Below, in pieces: positions 1 through 11,400 of a stretch of 64,000 nt of DNA; position 1 is the stretch's first letter, and each line of letters begins with the position of its first letter. Below the pieces are notes generated by a model. The model saw nothing but the letters and a program-made list of their open reading frames with translations. It was not told the DNA's origin and ran no database searches. Source of the DNA: Galaxea fascicularis. Its lineage: Eukaryota > Cnidaria > Anthozoa > Scleractinia > Euphylliidae. The stretch is taken from NCBI GenBank assembly GCA_948470475.1, contig OX419336.1, forward strand, positions 3,904,484 to 3,968,483. The letters are read 5' to 3'. Made by a program: the position numbers and the translations under genes.

Positions 1-269
1 TTAAACAACACATGATTGATTTATTTTTGTCTCAGTTTAAAGCCAAACAAGAGAAATCGATCATGCATTAAATTCTCGTTTGTTTCTGCTAATTGAGATT
101 TTGGCAAAAGTCATACTATGATCCTTCCTTAAACACCAGCTTTTGTGCTGAGGTGCTCTATTCCATAGATAAATCAGACAATGCTATCAGACCTTCAACA
201 CGATAACACAGAAAGGGTAGAGGTAAAATTACAGTTACCAGTTGGAATATTTTATTTATCACCATTCAG

Positions 270-3200
270 GGCTCTCTTGAAATATGGACCACTTTTTACA
301 CTTTCCTTTTTGAGCATTTGGTTCCGCTGGTGTCACCCGTCAATCCAGTTCGTGTTCTGTCTGTGCTTGTACGATGGCTTTCTAACAATGATCGACCTCA
401 ATCATTTGGCTCTTCTTGCCGACCTGGCGTTGTCATCTGAAGATAGAGCAACCCTTAACTGGTACTGCTCGGTATTTAGCGGATGTGGCTCACTGTCAGT
501 GTTTCTGTCTTACCAATTCTGGGACAGAGACAACATGGGCTCATTTCATGTATTTTGCTTAATTCTGTCTGCATTTTCTCTAACTGGATTTCTGGTCAGT
601 TCGCTTCTGCTCAAGCGGCATTTTATTGGTAAGAAGGTGAAAGTGGACACTCCAGATGGGGACAAAAGGTGAGGAATAATTTAGTGATATTGGAAAATTA
701 CAATAATGATGACAATGATAATGATGACAATAATAATATAATGGTAATAATAATAACAGTGGAACACACATGTGTTTTGTTGTGTTAAGTGAGAATGATT
801 TAATGATTCTGGTCATAGTTGAACACTCAAAAGCAAGGAATTTTCCCTGGAAAAAATGCAAGAAAATGAGGCCTTTATGCAGCCAAATTTGTGCTAAATT
901 TCAGGGCAAACTTTTTTCTTTTGGAAGGAATGGCTGCTCAATGGCTGAGACACCAGCAAACAGTGACACAAAAAAATGACAACGAAAGCAAGTCTGAGCA
1001 GATAAAATCTGCCCTTAAAACTGATCTACTAATTAGCAATTTGTGCATTTCTGGTCAAAGGAGAAAATGGGCCGCTGCATGCTGGGGTGCACAGCTTTCT
1101 CAGTGTAATACCTAAGATTAATTTTCATGTGTTAAGAAAAAGCAATGATAACAGTTTTTGCACTGCTCAATTACAAAACATTTTTATAGGATAGACATTC
1201 AATCTGTAACTCCAGAAGCAGATCAGTCCCTTGAGCTGAAGATATTTCTAAAGCAGCTTATGACGCACTCGAATTTTTTGTGGTTTGCTGCCATGAACCT
1301 AATACAAGTAAGTCGACATTAGAAATTATGTAGGTAAATGTTAAGGAACGCTTTCACCCCTAAGATAAAATTTTAATTTCACCCTTAACTGTCTTTTAGA
1401 GTTTTTGTAGAGCAATGGAAGTTGATCTAGAATAAAAATTTGTTTAAAATCGTGACGCAGTTTTAAACTCCGTGTTCTTTTCACGCCGTATTTATACATA
1501 AGCTCAAGTAATGTTTCAACCTGTTTTCCTTGTTATCATTTTTATAATAAGATCGATCTCATTAGAACCGCTTAGCGATCATATTACGAAGCCATCAGCT
1601 CCTTTTATTGCTGTTTTTGCCGCATCTTGGACGGATAACGGTCTTAACGGGACGGTGTTCAATTTGGACGGATCATAATCCATCTGATTTTACCCATCTG
1701 TGAACACAGATTTTGAAGGCGAATTATCCGTATAAGACGCCAAGACAGAAAATTCATCAGATGGGTTATACACTCTTTTGTTTATATAAGAACCTTTTTT
1801 ATAAGAACGTCGAGGCTGAGATTAACCCAAATTTTAAGAACATAATTAGAACACAACTAAGGCTGATAGTCATTTAAGAAAATCTTTATTTTGCTAATTT
1901 ATTTTTTATAAATGAGTAGTATTCTATGTGCACACGAACTTTTTCTGCGTTTTCGCCACAAACTTTGGTGACTTTATGTCGCGTTGTGAACCTCTATGTT
2001 CAATGCTTTTTGTAAAGCAAAGTTTACCAACAGTTGGTTGACGCGACATCGTGTGTATACCATGTACTGACTTAAGAACACCTTAAGAACGTTTTCAGGC
2101 TTAAATCGCGAAAAAATAAGAACGTCAAGCCTCAGCTCCAAAATTAGACGTTCTTATAAAAAAGGGTGTAAATCTAGACAGATCATTCGTCTCTAGTGTG
2201 GAAACGGTAATTGTTCACAAGTTGCTCCGTTTGTCTTTATCTCTCTGCAGGTATTTCACTGTCATTTCAACAGCAATTTTTTCCCTCTTTTCCTTGACAA
2301 GTTACTTGGCGACACCATTTCTCCTCAGACAGGCTCCATGTTGCTGGGCGTGTCCTTTGTCGCCCCTCATATCAACAATCTTTATTTCTTGTCCCTGTGT
2401 CGTCGATTTGGAGTGTACGCTGTGATAAAGTGGTTGTTTTACGTAAAGCTTGCACTAAGCGTTGTTATGCTGACCTGTGGTCCAAACTGGCCCCTGTTAC
2501 TTTGTTTTTATATAGCAAGGTAAGTTTCGTGGCCAGGTAAGTGGTCAGTTTTTCTGACCAATCACAGCAGGCGCAAACGTTGCAATGAACCAATCAGGGG
2601 CTCGTTTCTCGAAAATCCCGTAAACTTTTCGGGCCCGAAAAGCTATTTTTAAAGCTGTCAGCCGCTTATTCTAGAAAGCTGGGCCGAGTTGCTCGAAGCA
2701 TGCTTAGCGCTAACCCAGGTCAAATACCACGACAACCTTTTGGTTTTAATACCACTTAACCAACGGTTAGTGCTAACCATGCTTCGAGCAACTCGGCGCC
2801 ACGGTCTTTTACTATGATTTTAAGTTACGAAAGGGTAAATTTTTTGCAAAATTTAGTGTCTGGAAACGCCTTCGTTTTTAAGATACGAAGGAAATTATGT
2901 CACCCGAAATGCGCCTGAAGATGAGTTTCACATGCAGCCTGCGAAAAGAGCGGGAAAATTAAGGCATCCTTGAACCCAAAGCTTTTCAATCTTGCTTTTT
3001 TCTGACTGCGTCAACATACAAAAATTGACGGAGCTCTCGGTGTAGAATGGCTCCTAAATAAGTGGAGATTGGCAGGCTAGATTTTGTTATTTTTGTGGCG
3101 AAAGGCCTTCTGGGAAGGCTTTCGCCATTATGTCATGGCGTTGAGTGAGTGAAAGCGTAACCATCTATATTGCGCAATACTGGATAAAAAAACTTAGCAT

Positions 3201-4662
3201 TTTTGCAACTTTGATCAGGCAGCAGATGGTATGCACTGTCGCAAAGAAATAAAAACTTACTGCCCTTATTGGACACAAACGTTCATATGTGCTGTGTTCC
3301 AGCAATGAGGCGGCATTTTGTGGTTGTTTTGTTTCGTCATAATAGTTGATCTCTGGATATACGAGAATTTTATCAAAGTCTTTGCGTTAATCAGTTTAAC
3401 TTGTTTTAACATTTTTCTGTTTGAAATACGCTATGTGTTGTATACTTTTACGCGGAGTTTTGGAAAAAAAACCCTCCTAGTTCACTTAATGCCACCTATC
3501 AACATACAGATCTATGTAGTTTACAGGTAATTAACAATTATTGAACTCGGTTATCGCAAAATCTTTTGATTTATCAGTGGCGAGCAGATCAGCCGAAGGC
3601 TGAGGCAAATAATTGATCTGCTCGCCACTGACAAATCACGATATTTTGCGGTAATCCAGTTCAATAATAGTTTGTTTTGATATTCTTTTTGGGAAGCGTT
3701 AGGCGTACACTGCTGACGGAGGTTTCCTTCTCAGCTTAATAATTTATTCTAGCGTAGTTACAATTGCGCTTGAGCAGAATATTATGTGCAGGAAGAACGT
3801 TAAGGCGCTGGCAAACGAGGACACATTGTTGCCGACACATCGTTGCCGACACAAATGTTTCCCCGTTTGCCCGCGCGCGCAACATTTGTTGCGGACACAA
3901 AAAATGTTTCTGATTTTGTTCAGAAACATTTTGTATCCGCAACAAATGTTTCCCAGTTTGCGCAGCGTGGAAACAATCATGAGTAACAATGTGTCTGCGA
4001 CAATGGCCTTATGATTTTGATTATGATTATGAATTATTGCAGCTTAGTATTGATTAGACCATCTCAAGTGGTAATTGAAAGGTCATACGTTCGACTCCTG
4101 TTTGAAGAACTCGGAATTTTTTCTAACTATACATGCGACAGTGTAAAGAAAATTACATCTTGTTTATTTACCTCCTTGATTAAGTTTACCAACTCGCACT
4201 TCTTTTTTCGTTTCTCTGTTTCTTTCCAGCAATCGCGTCTTCACAGAAGGAACATGCAAACTTCTAAACCTGATAATCAGTGATCTTGTGGATGAAGATT
4301 TCGTTCTTCACAGTCGCAAACAAGCCATATCAGCGTTGATATTCGGAACATCAGCTCTTTTCTCCAAACCTGGACAAACGTTAGCTCCTCTCATAGGAAC
4401 ATGGCTGTTGGCCGAGCAAACTGGTCACTCTCTCTTCTACTCGGACGATCTGTGGGCGTCTCCTGCTAACAGAGGAACTAGCTTTCACGACAGTGCAAAC
4501 GACGCATTACGCTGGGGATGTTTTTATGTTCTTGTTTACGTGCCAATTGTGTGCGCGTTTTTGCAGATTTTCGTATGGATGCGATTTAAACTTCATGGGA
4601 GTAGACTTCGGTGGGTGAAACAAATGCGAGAGGGTCGCTGGTTTTATTCTTCGGAGGTTTAA
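270..4662 (+). CDS. MFSD13A: MFSD13A/TMEM180-like multi-pass membrane protein, 3' part
   Basis: Four exons are visible: 270-668, 1190-1307, 2251-2519 and 4230-4662. They join in frame to give the C-terminal 405 residues and a stop. Upstream exons lie outside the window, because 270 follows a splice acceptor and begins mid-codon. The protein belongs to the major facilitator-like MFSD13A (TMEM180) family of membrane proteins whose transported substrate is poorly known. Recognition rests on family-specific stretches: [19 protein letters not shown] in the first exon, [21 protein letters not shown] in exon 3 (cut here to its core), and [12 protein letters not shown] followed by [16 protein letters not shown] in the last exon. 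[15 protein letters not shown] is a further conserved helix. Hydrophobic segments recur throughout, as expected for about 12 membrane passes in the full protein. The human protein is about 517 aa, so roughly 110 residues are missing upstream. No sequence defect is seen in the visible part. Confidence 0.93.
1771..2168 (+). mobile_element. MITE family A, copy 1 (intronic)
   Basis: This 398-bp element lies in the MFSD13A intron before exon 3. Its ends are inverted: it begins CACTCTTTTG followed by TATAAGAAC, and ends GTTCTTATAAAAAAGGGTG. TA dinucleotides sit on both sides, which would suit a Tc1/mariner-type target duplication. An inverted relative lies at 5905-6244. No coding capacity is seen. 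Confidence 0.7.
2681..2800. repeat. Foldback repeat (GGCCGAGTTGCTCGAAGCATG arms)
   Basis: The left arm at 2682-2722 reads GGCCGAGTTGCTCGAAGCAT and onward to a GCGCTAAC motif. The right arm, near 2770-2796, is its imperfect reverse complement. The unit is a short hairpin of about 120 bp with no coding potential, in the last intron of the MFSD13A-like gene. Just upstream (2603-2650) is a segment containing TTTTCGGGCCCGAAAAG that recurs inverted at about 48020-48070. Confidence 0.65.
3539..3668. repeat. Foldback repeat
   Basis: Two arms of about 50 bp face each other. The core TCAGTGGCGAGCAGATCA at 3577-3594 is matched perfectly by TGATCTGCTCGCCACTGA near 3622-3640. The outer arms (TTGAACT with GCAAAAT, and ATTTTGCGG with AGTTCAA) also pair imperfectly. 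No coding content is seen. Confidence 0.7.
3790..4013. repeat. Palindromic repeat with internal hairpin
   Basis: The unit is built of GTTGC(G/C)GACACA and AAATGTTTC motifs. A hairpin at about 3889-3950 pairs TGTTGCGGACACAAAA with the reverse-complement half ending CCGCAACA. The outer ends (ACACATTGTTGCCGAC and ACAATGTGTCTGCGACAATG) are also inverted copies. It looks like a nonautonomous inverted-repeat element in the MFSD13A-like intron, 216 bp before the last exon. Confidence 0.6.
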
Positions 4663-4823
4663 AATATTATAGAGGGACACTGGAGTTCCTTAGAGAGGAA
4701 TAATGTATAGTATACCTAATATATTGCATTTCCGTTCATGACAGAATGGTTTTAAGATTTTAAAGAACAACAGCACGTTATCGGGTTGGTATTCAAGGGT
4801 GGGGAGTTCAAAAGTCACCATAA

Positions 4824-5035
4824 AGCCGCATCCACACGAGCAAATTTTATTTTGACAACTTTTCTGTGGCAATTTTTAGTTGCGATTGTTTGCTCGTGTG
4901 CATGAGAAAATTTGCCCGAATTTCGTGTGACAAATTCATTTGACGCGCATCTGACGCGCCGATCAAATAATCACAAATAATAATTGTCACAGAAAAGTCA
5001 GTGTCACCGAAAAATTTGCTCGTGTGGATGCGGCT
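4824..5035. mobile_element. Harbinger-like MITE with TAA target duplication
   Basis: This 212-bp element starts AGCCGCATCCACACGAGCAA and ends with the exact reverse complement, giving perfect terminal inverted repeats of about 25 bp. TAA occurs on both sides (4821-4823 and 5036-5038). A 3-bp TWA duplication with short perfect ends is typical of PIF/Harbinger elements. It lies about 160 bp downstream of the MFSD13A-like stop codon and has no ORF of note. Confidence 0.75.
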
Positions 5036-5165
5036 TAAGTCAGTTGTAATACTTCAGCCCATCAACAACATGAGCCCTTTTTCTCTACTTAAAAATGCAA
5101 ATATAACAATTTAGAGAGACTGGCAAAATTCATGCTTCGTCAGGAGCCCATGTTCGTTTATTTAT

Positions 5166-5275
5166 TCACCATTTTGGTGGATTTTGCGTTGGATGTTTAC
5201 CATGAGCAAAATACGCTTAGCCTGGCTAAATACGCTCAAATAAACGTCCAACGCAAAATCCACCAAATCGCCAAA
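5166..5275. repeat. Short hairpin repeat
   Basis: The arm at about 5172-5203 carries TTGGTGGATTTTGCGTTGGA. The arm at about 5241-5268 carries the reverse complement, TCCAACGCAAAATCCACCAA. The loop is under 50 bp. It lies in the spacer between the MFSD13A-like gene and PDCD4, and no gene is associated with it. Confidence 0.65.
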
Positions 5276-5904
5276 ATTCGCCGTTTTCAGCTACAAGAAC
5301 GACAACATATTGCATTTTAGGTAAAAGTACGTTTATTCTAGTTGTACTCATCGAAGTACATCACGATTTTATGAACGTGTTCGATATCACCTTCCCTTAT
5401 AAGATACAAAAGGTCACACAGTTTGTGTGGATCCCCTGTGTTTTCATAAAAAAAGGATGTTTAGGTAAGTAACTTTATTTAGCCAGGGTGGCCTATTCAG
5501 CTACGAGGCTGGTATTCAGAAGGGCCCTGGGAAATAAAGAAATGTACAATTTAAAGTGGTCTGACATTATTTACAACCTGAAACCCCCTAAAAGATCCTA
5601 AGCTCCTAAGTACAATTTAATGAAATACAGTTTAAAAATTCTCTGTGTCTGGTAGAATGATAAGTCCTCCTGAAAGGCTGTCACAATTGTTCATTTTTAC
5701 TGTGACTAGACCACGCCCCACTGGTTGCCAAAGTGTGCTGAAAGCTCGATTTCAAAATGGGTGTCACTTGAGACCCAGGTGAAACCCTACTTGTCGATTG
5801 TGATTCTTCGTAACATAGAAACTGGTTTGTCTTCTCGATTGATGTCCTGTAATTTGATTACAGCAAAACAGAGACAAACTGGATCCTCAACACTAGAGCA
5901 AATA

Positions 5905-6244
5905 CACTCTTTTTTATAGGAGCCTGAAAACGCTCTTAAGGTGTTCTTAGGTTACATGACATATACACGATGTCGCGCCAACCAACTGTTGGTAAATTTA
6001 GCTTTACAAAAAGCATTGAACATAGAGGTTCACAATGCGACTTAAGTCACCAAAGTTTGCGGCGAAAACGCAGAAAAAGTTCATGTTTTACATAGAATAC
6101 TACTCATTGATAAAAAGTAAATGAGCAAAATAAAGATGTTCTTAACTGACTATCGGCCTTGGTTGTGTTCTAAGCATGTTCTTAAAGTTTGGGTTAATCT
6201 CAGCCTCGACGTTCTTATAACAAAGGTTCTTATAAAAAAAAAAT
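5905..6244 (-). mobile_element. MITE family A, copy 2 (inverted)
   Basis: This is a reverse-complement relative of the element at 1771-2168. It shares the CACTCTTTTTTATA end, the GTGTTCTTAGG and GATGTCGCG internal blocks, and the far end TCAGCCTCGACGTTCTTATAA. It is about 340 bp long, slightly shorter than copy 1, and has no coding capacity. Confidence 0.65.
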
Positions 6245-6551
6245 AGCGTACGCATTTTAAGGATTTGCTATGGAAACCAAGTCTCTCATAGCTAGTTCTG
6301 TGCGTAAACGTAACATTACAGATCCTATAGCACACGCTTAAAACAAGTAACCTTGCGTTTCTCTCGATATTTCACGTGAATACATCTCCAATACGGCGAG
6401 TATTGCGAATAAAATCTGGCGATAAAACGTATCTTCAAAAATGGTCGATCACATATTCTGACCCCTTAAAACTTTGAGTTTGAAATTTTTTCGTAGTTGA
6501 CTGATAAAATAGACAGTTAAAAGACCGACCAATTTACCTTTCTGTAAACCA

Positions 6552-6715
6552 TGGGCGTAGCCAGGATTTTTCAAAGGGGGAGTCACATTGTGTTAAACAC
6601 AGGTACTCACCAGATTATCACCTGAATATTGTAGGTTTGCTTAAAAAATGAAAAAAAAAAAAGCTTACAAAGGGGGGTCCACGGGCACCCCAGGACCCCC
6701 CTAGTTACGCCCTTG
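6552..6715. mobile_element. Short inverted-repeat element with 10-bp target duplication
   Basis: The element begins TGGGCGTAGCCAGGATTTTT and ends with CCCCCCTAGTTACGCCCTTG, so its ends are inverted. CTGTAAACCA is duplicated exactly at 6542-6551 and 6716-6725. The clean duplication marks a genuine insertion of about 164 bp. The 9-11 bp duplication size would fit a Mutator-like element, but the superfamily is an inference. Confidence 0.7.
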
Positions 6716-6725
6716 CTGTAAACCA

Positions 6726-8300
6726 CCTTTCTACCAATAGAGGGGCTGTTTTGATATTTTTGTGGTTCGTTGCATTGTTTGTCATATTTAAAATTGTCGT
6801 GAATCGTGCGGAGGCCCCCCCTCTTACGGCCCCTCAATATATTTTTTTTTCTGAAAATATTTCTGCCAACATGCGGTTGCCCTTGACTGATTGCGTCATC
6901 TCAGCTGAAATTTCCGCCACGCGTGACGACGCACACGCAAAATGTCATTCTGCGTGAATAGAGTTCTTCTGCTGTCACGTACCGAGAATACTGATAAAAT
7001 ATCACCAGATCACAAAAACTCAGACAGACGTTAACTTAATTTTGTAAGAAAACATAAAGTGGCTTACTTCTTTATTCTTTCTAAAGGTCTTGGCCCGAAA
7101 ATGAGTCCTTTACGCCTGTTGTTTCGAGTGTTTTGTAAGGAACGTGACTTCGTAAATGTACCTTGTGGCTTCGCGTGATTTGTGACCAAGCTGATGAAAT
7201 CGAAAACAATAGGGAACAGCAATTTGAGCCAATCAGACTACAGGGTGTGTCAATGTTTACAACTGTCCCGTGATCGATCTTGGTAAATTTTCAAGGATCT
7301 CCGTAAAGTAATCATCAAGTAGAAGTGTAACATTACTGTATTTCATGTTCTTTTGTGAATAGTAATCAGAAAGAATTTCAGTAATTTGTATCTACCTTTC
7401 GATTTTGGCAACTCTTGTGGCGCAACCTCTGAAGCTACGTATAAATCGACGCCCTTAAATTTTCTTGTGAGAGGGAAAAGCCTCAATAGGTAAGTCATTG
7501 TTTTGAGTCCAGTTACCGTTATGCCATCAGTTTATTGCACGGTCTATATCGTTACTACATGCAAAAATCCGATAGCCATGTCTGTAATGCTTGGAATATA
7601 TTACTCCCTTTTTTATTACGAGAAGTAGGACACTGGTTAGCTTTGTTATTGTTTTGCGGTCGAGTGGAAGCACCTACTCGACTGTCATCCAACGTGGCAC
7701 AACAAAAAGCCTCGCCTGCGTGACATCTCTCAATTGAAAACAGAATTGTGTGACAAAGTTGGCATCACTCCAAAGTCAAAACACACTGCACGGAAGATTA
7801 TCAACCACTGAAAAAGGTCGTGTTTATACTCGCTATCAGTGAATATACTCTCCTCCTATTTTTCTTTTCCTTCGAAGTGTAATATATACGACATATACGA
7901 GAGAATCAGGCGTCCTCGAACTACACATATTTGGGAGACTCGGTCGTTCTTTGTTGATTATAATCAGTATTAAATATTGCACTTCAAATCGAACGAAGGT
8001 CCAACGGTATTGAGAGATTATCGACAGAAAAATGCAAGCACTGTCCCGTTTATTATTGTAATAACAAGCTTGAAACATTTTGTTTTAAATTTTTTCACTG
8101 CCCATTGGTTTGAACAATAGATTACTACCCCCAGAGAAAATGATTGCAGCCCCCTTCCCCTCCCCAGCACTTTTCTTCCATAGCCAATCACAGGTCGGGT
8201 TTGCTCTCACCTGACTCAGATGGATAAAAACAACAAACTTCTCAGTAAGCGGAGGAGAACCTTGTACAGTAGCTGCTTCACTAATTTGGGTCAGTTCGTG
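6726..8300. other. Spacer upstream of PDCD4; no gene seen
   Basis: No ORF here shows family similarity or convincing exon structure. The last few hundred bases presumably hold the PDCD4 promoter and 5' untranslated region. A TATAAA sits at about 8312-8317, roughly 105 bp before the PDCD4 start codon, but its role is unproven. Confidence 0.5.
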
Positions 8301-8419
8301 GTGTTTTCGTGCTATAAACAGTTTCTTGCCCGCGCCCCAGCCAGCAGACATTGCCGGCAAGGCTTTTCTGCGAAGCGTTCTATGCTAAACCTTTTCTCTT
8401 TCGCTCTGGAACCGTGAAA

Positions 8420-11400
8420 ATGGCCAGTTCCCCTTCCTCCGGCTCTGCAGCAACAGTTCCAACTGCCTCCACAAAGAAGATGCGGGTTCGCAGCAAGTCT
8501 ACTTCTGCAGTTGATGATGTTAAAGAGGACGTTCCGACGCAGAACGAGAAACGAGTGGTTGATGTTGTAAAGACGAGCCTTAAGAATGGCATTAATGGGA
8601 CACAGAACGGGGCGGAATCCCTGTTCGTCAAAGGCCCAAAGGACAAGCACCAGGAAAGAAAGTCTCGCAGCGGACGACGTGGTTTGCCGAAGAAAGGTAA
8701 GCTGCTTTAAGCCGCAGTTTTCTTCATATTGTAATATTCTGTTATTCTGTTCATCTTCCGTTGCACCTTTTTTTTTTAACTAGAAATAAGCCTCTGCTGT
8801 TCTCTAGCGGTTGTGTTCGAGATGTATTTTGGATCGATCTTTACAGAAGCTTCTCTTTCGTATCAAAACACGTCTTTCGAGTTCATGAATATTACATATT
8901 GTGTGGTTGATCCGGACAGTGCCACGCGGCTAGCACTACAGTCGATTTGCTTACAACTCGACACCTCGTTCTTTCACCACGACGAGTTTTCGACACACAG
9001 AGATTTTAATCATCAACGTTTTACGGTAATATGAGGTTAGTTTTTCGAACGAGCGAATTGCATCATAAGCGTAATTAGGTCTCGGAATTGATGCAAAGTA
9101 TTGTACAACTTTGCTAAATGTAGTTGTACAATATCTTGTTTTGAACTAAGCTTAAACCTACTTTTCTATTGTGATCTCTCGCATATTGCACCACTCCCAG
9201 TTTCACTGGCTTTCAAGTTCCGTTTGATTTTTCTACATGTTGAGAAAATTTACGCTGTGATGTGTTCGAGCAAGTCCTTTTGCTTTTGACGAAATAGCGG
9301 CCTTGCAGATTTCTCCAGTGCGCGCAAATTAGAGATCCCGTGTGAAATTTAAATTTGAATGACTTTGTAGTTAGAGCGTGTCTTTTTGTTAAGGGATTAC
9401 GTGCTTTTAGCCTTGAAAACTTATTTCGAACGTTCGGCTGAAGAAACCTTTCAAAGGGTTTGCTCGATTTGGTGTCATATTTCATTAAGTCAGATCTCAC
9501 AACGAAAATGTAAACAAAGGGGCATATTTGCATTAATTTGATTATAATTTTGCCGCCAGGGATTTTAGAAATTCCATGTTTCTCCTTGACGAAGAGCGTA
9601 AGCTGGAGGATCGTTTTGTTTGTGTATGTTTTACCGCACGTTTAAAATCGAGGTCTTTCTAAAAAAAAGTTTCTCAGCTGTTTATACACTTGCTGGTGTC
9701 CTTTTGGCCTCTAGTCTTAATGTTTACAGAGCTGTTAGGGTCTAGAAATAATCTCCAGAAGATATTAAGTGTAAAACATCACTTTAGCTCGATAAATTTA
9801 ATTTATTGCGCGGGATGATCAAAATCATTGAGGGATGAATACCCCAGGGTAGAACAAAATAAATTCAAGAGTGCCTTTTGAATTAAAACAATATGTTGCA
9901 TGGATTTGTTTTGTACTGCTTTTCAATGTTGACACGATCTTTGTAAGTAACCAAATTCTTGCTGGATAGCAAATACACAATATTCATAGCTTTAAAGTAA
10001 GCCTGTGTCTAAATGTCCGCAGCCAGACAGAATTTTCAAAATGCTCTGTCTGGCAGTCAAAATATATGTTGGCAATTACCTAATATAAACATCCATATTC
10101 CTTGTCTGCTAGCCCCAATCCCTAACCTAATTGGCGTAATCTACCCTGAAAGCGAAGAAAGTCAGATTGCCTGACACCAAGTATTTTGAAAATTCTGCCC
10201 AGCTGCCCTCTGAATGCCGGATATAGACACTTCGTAAAAACAAACTTTAAATCAAACCCTACAAACGCCTGAAGATAGTTTTTGAGGCATGTAATTGGAC
10301 AAGGCTTTGTTTGGGTTGGATAAGGTTGTGCCATTTGTTTTTGATGAAAACAAGGAAGTGGGCAAAAATGTCTTCATGGATGACAAAGTGAGCTAGCTAT
10401 TTCTAAGCTTTTTATTTTGTATCTCCAGTTGTCAAATTAGCAGTATATATCTGTTATTATTGGAAGTGGTATAAGTCTCAAGTGATATTGCATTTTGAAT
10501 TGCCATAGAAACCAGAATAAATTTTTGCAGGTCAATGTTGAATCATCATTGCTGTAAATCAGACAAATTCTTCTTTTTGCTAGGAGAAGTTCCCAAAATA
10601 GTGGTATATCTAATGCTGTAAAGATCGGTTTTCAAAAACCTGGTTCCTCTCTTGCAACATTGCCAGAAACTCAAAGCTGTTTGAAATTTGTTGTTAGCTT
10701 TCAGTTTAATTCAACTAAACTCAAATGTTTTGTCAGTAAAGTTCATAAAGGAAACACTAGCCTCTTCCCAGGAATTTCATTGAATGTTTAATTTTAAACA
10801 GACAATGCATATTGCATACAATATGCATCATGTGGAATCTTGATACTACTATGTTTGACACATGATGACCACTGCTGTTTTGTTGACCATGTGATTTGTG
10901 AAAATGTCATTGAAAAACTTTGGTTTTCAAAAGGATTTACGAATCACGTTACAAAACAGCAGTGGTTACACTGTCAAGAACATGGTCTTTTCAAGATCCA
11001 ATTTTTCAGTTATTGTTATGGCAAATCTGTAAAACAGCATGCTAAAAATGAGGAGTTGAGACAGCTAGCTTAATTGCTAGCTTGAAAGGTAAGGTTGCCA
11101 AAGACAGGGAGACTAGTAAGTTTACCACTGGTTTATTATTACTAGGTGGAGCAGGAGGGAAGGGTACTTGGGGAGCCATTGGTGAAGTTTTGAGTGAAGA
11201 GGATCTTAAAGTCAGAGACCAGCATGATCCAAACTACGAGTCAGAGGAAGATGAAGATGTGAGTATATACATGTACCAGAACATGTTAGTATGCAAATTT
11301 CTGTAATTAATCAAGGCATTTGAGACCAGGTATGGGTTTGAATGACAGGTACTAATGGACTGTGACCACAATCTGAAGCAGCCACACCCTTGTGACCATT

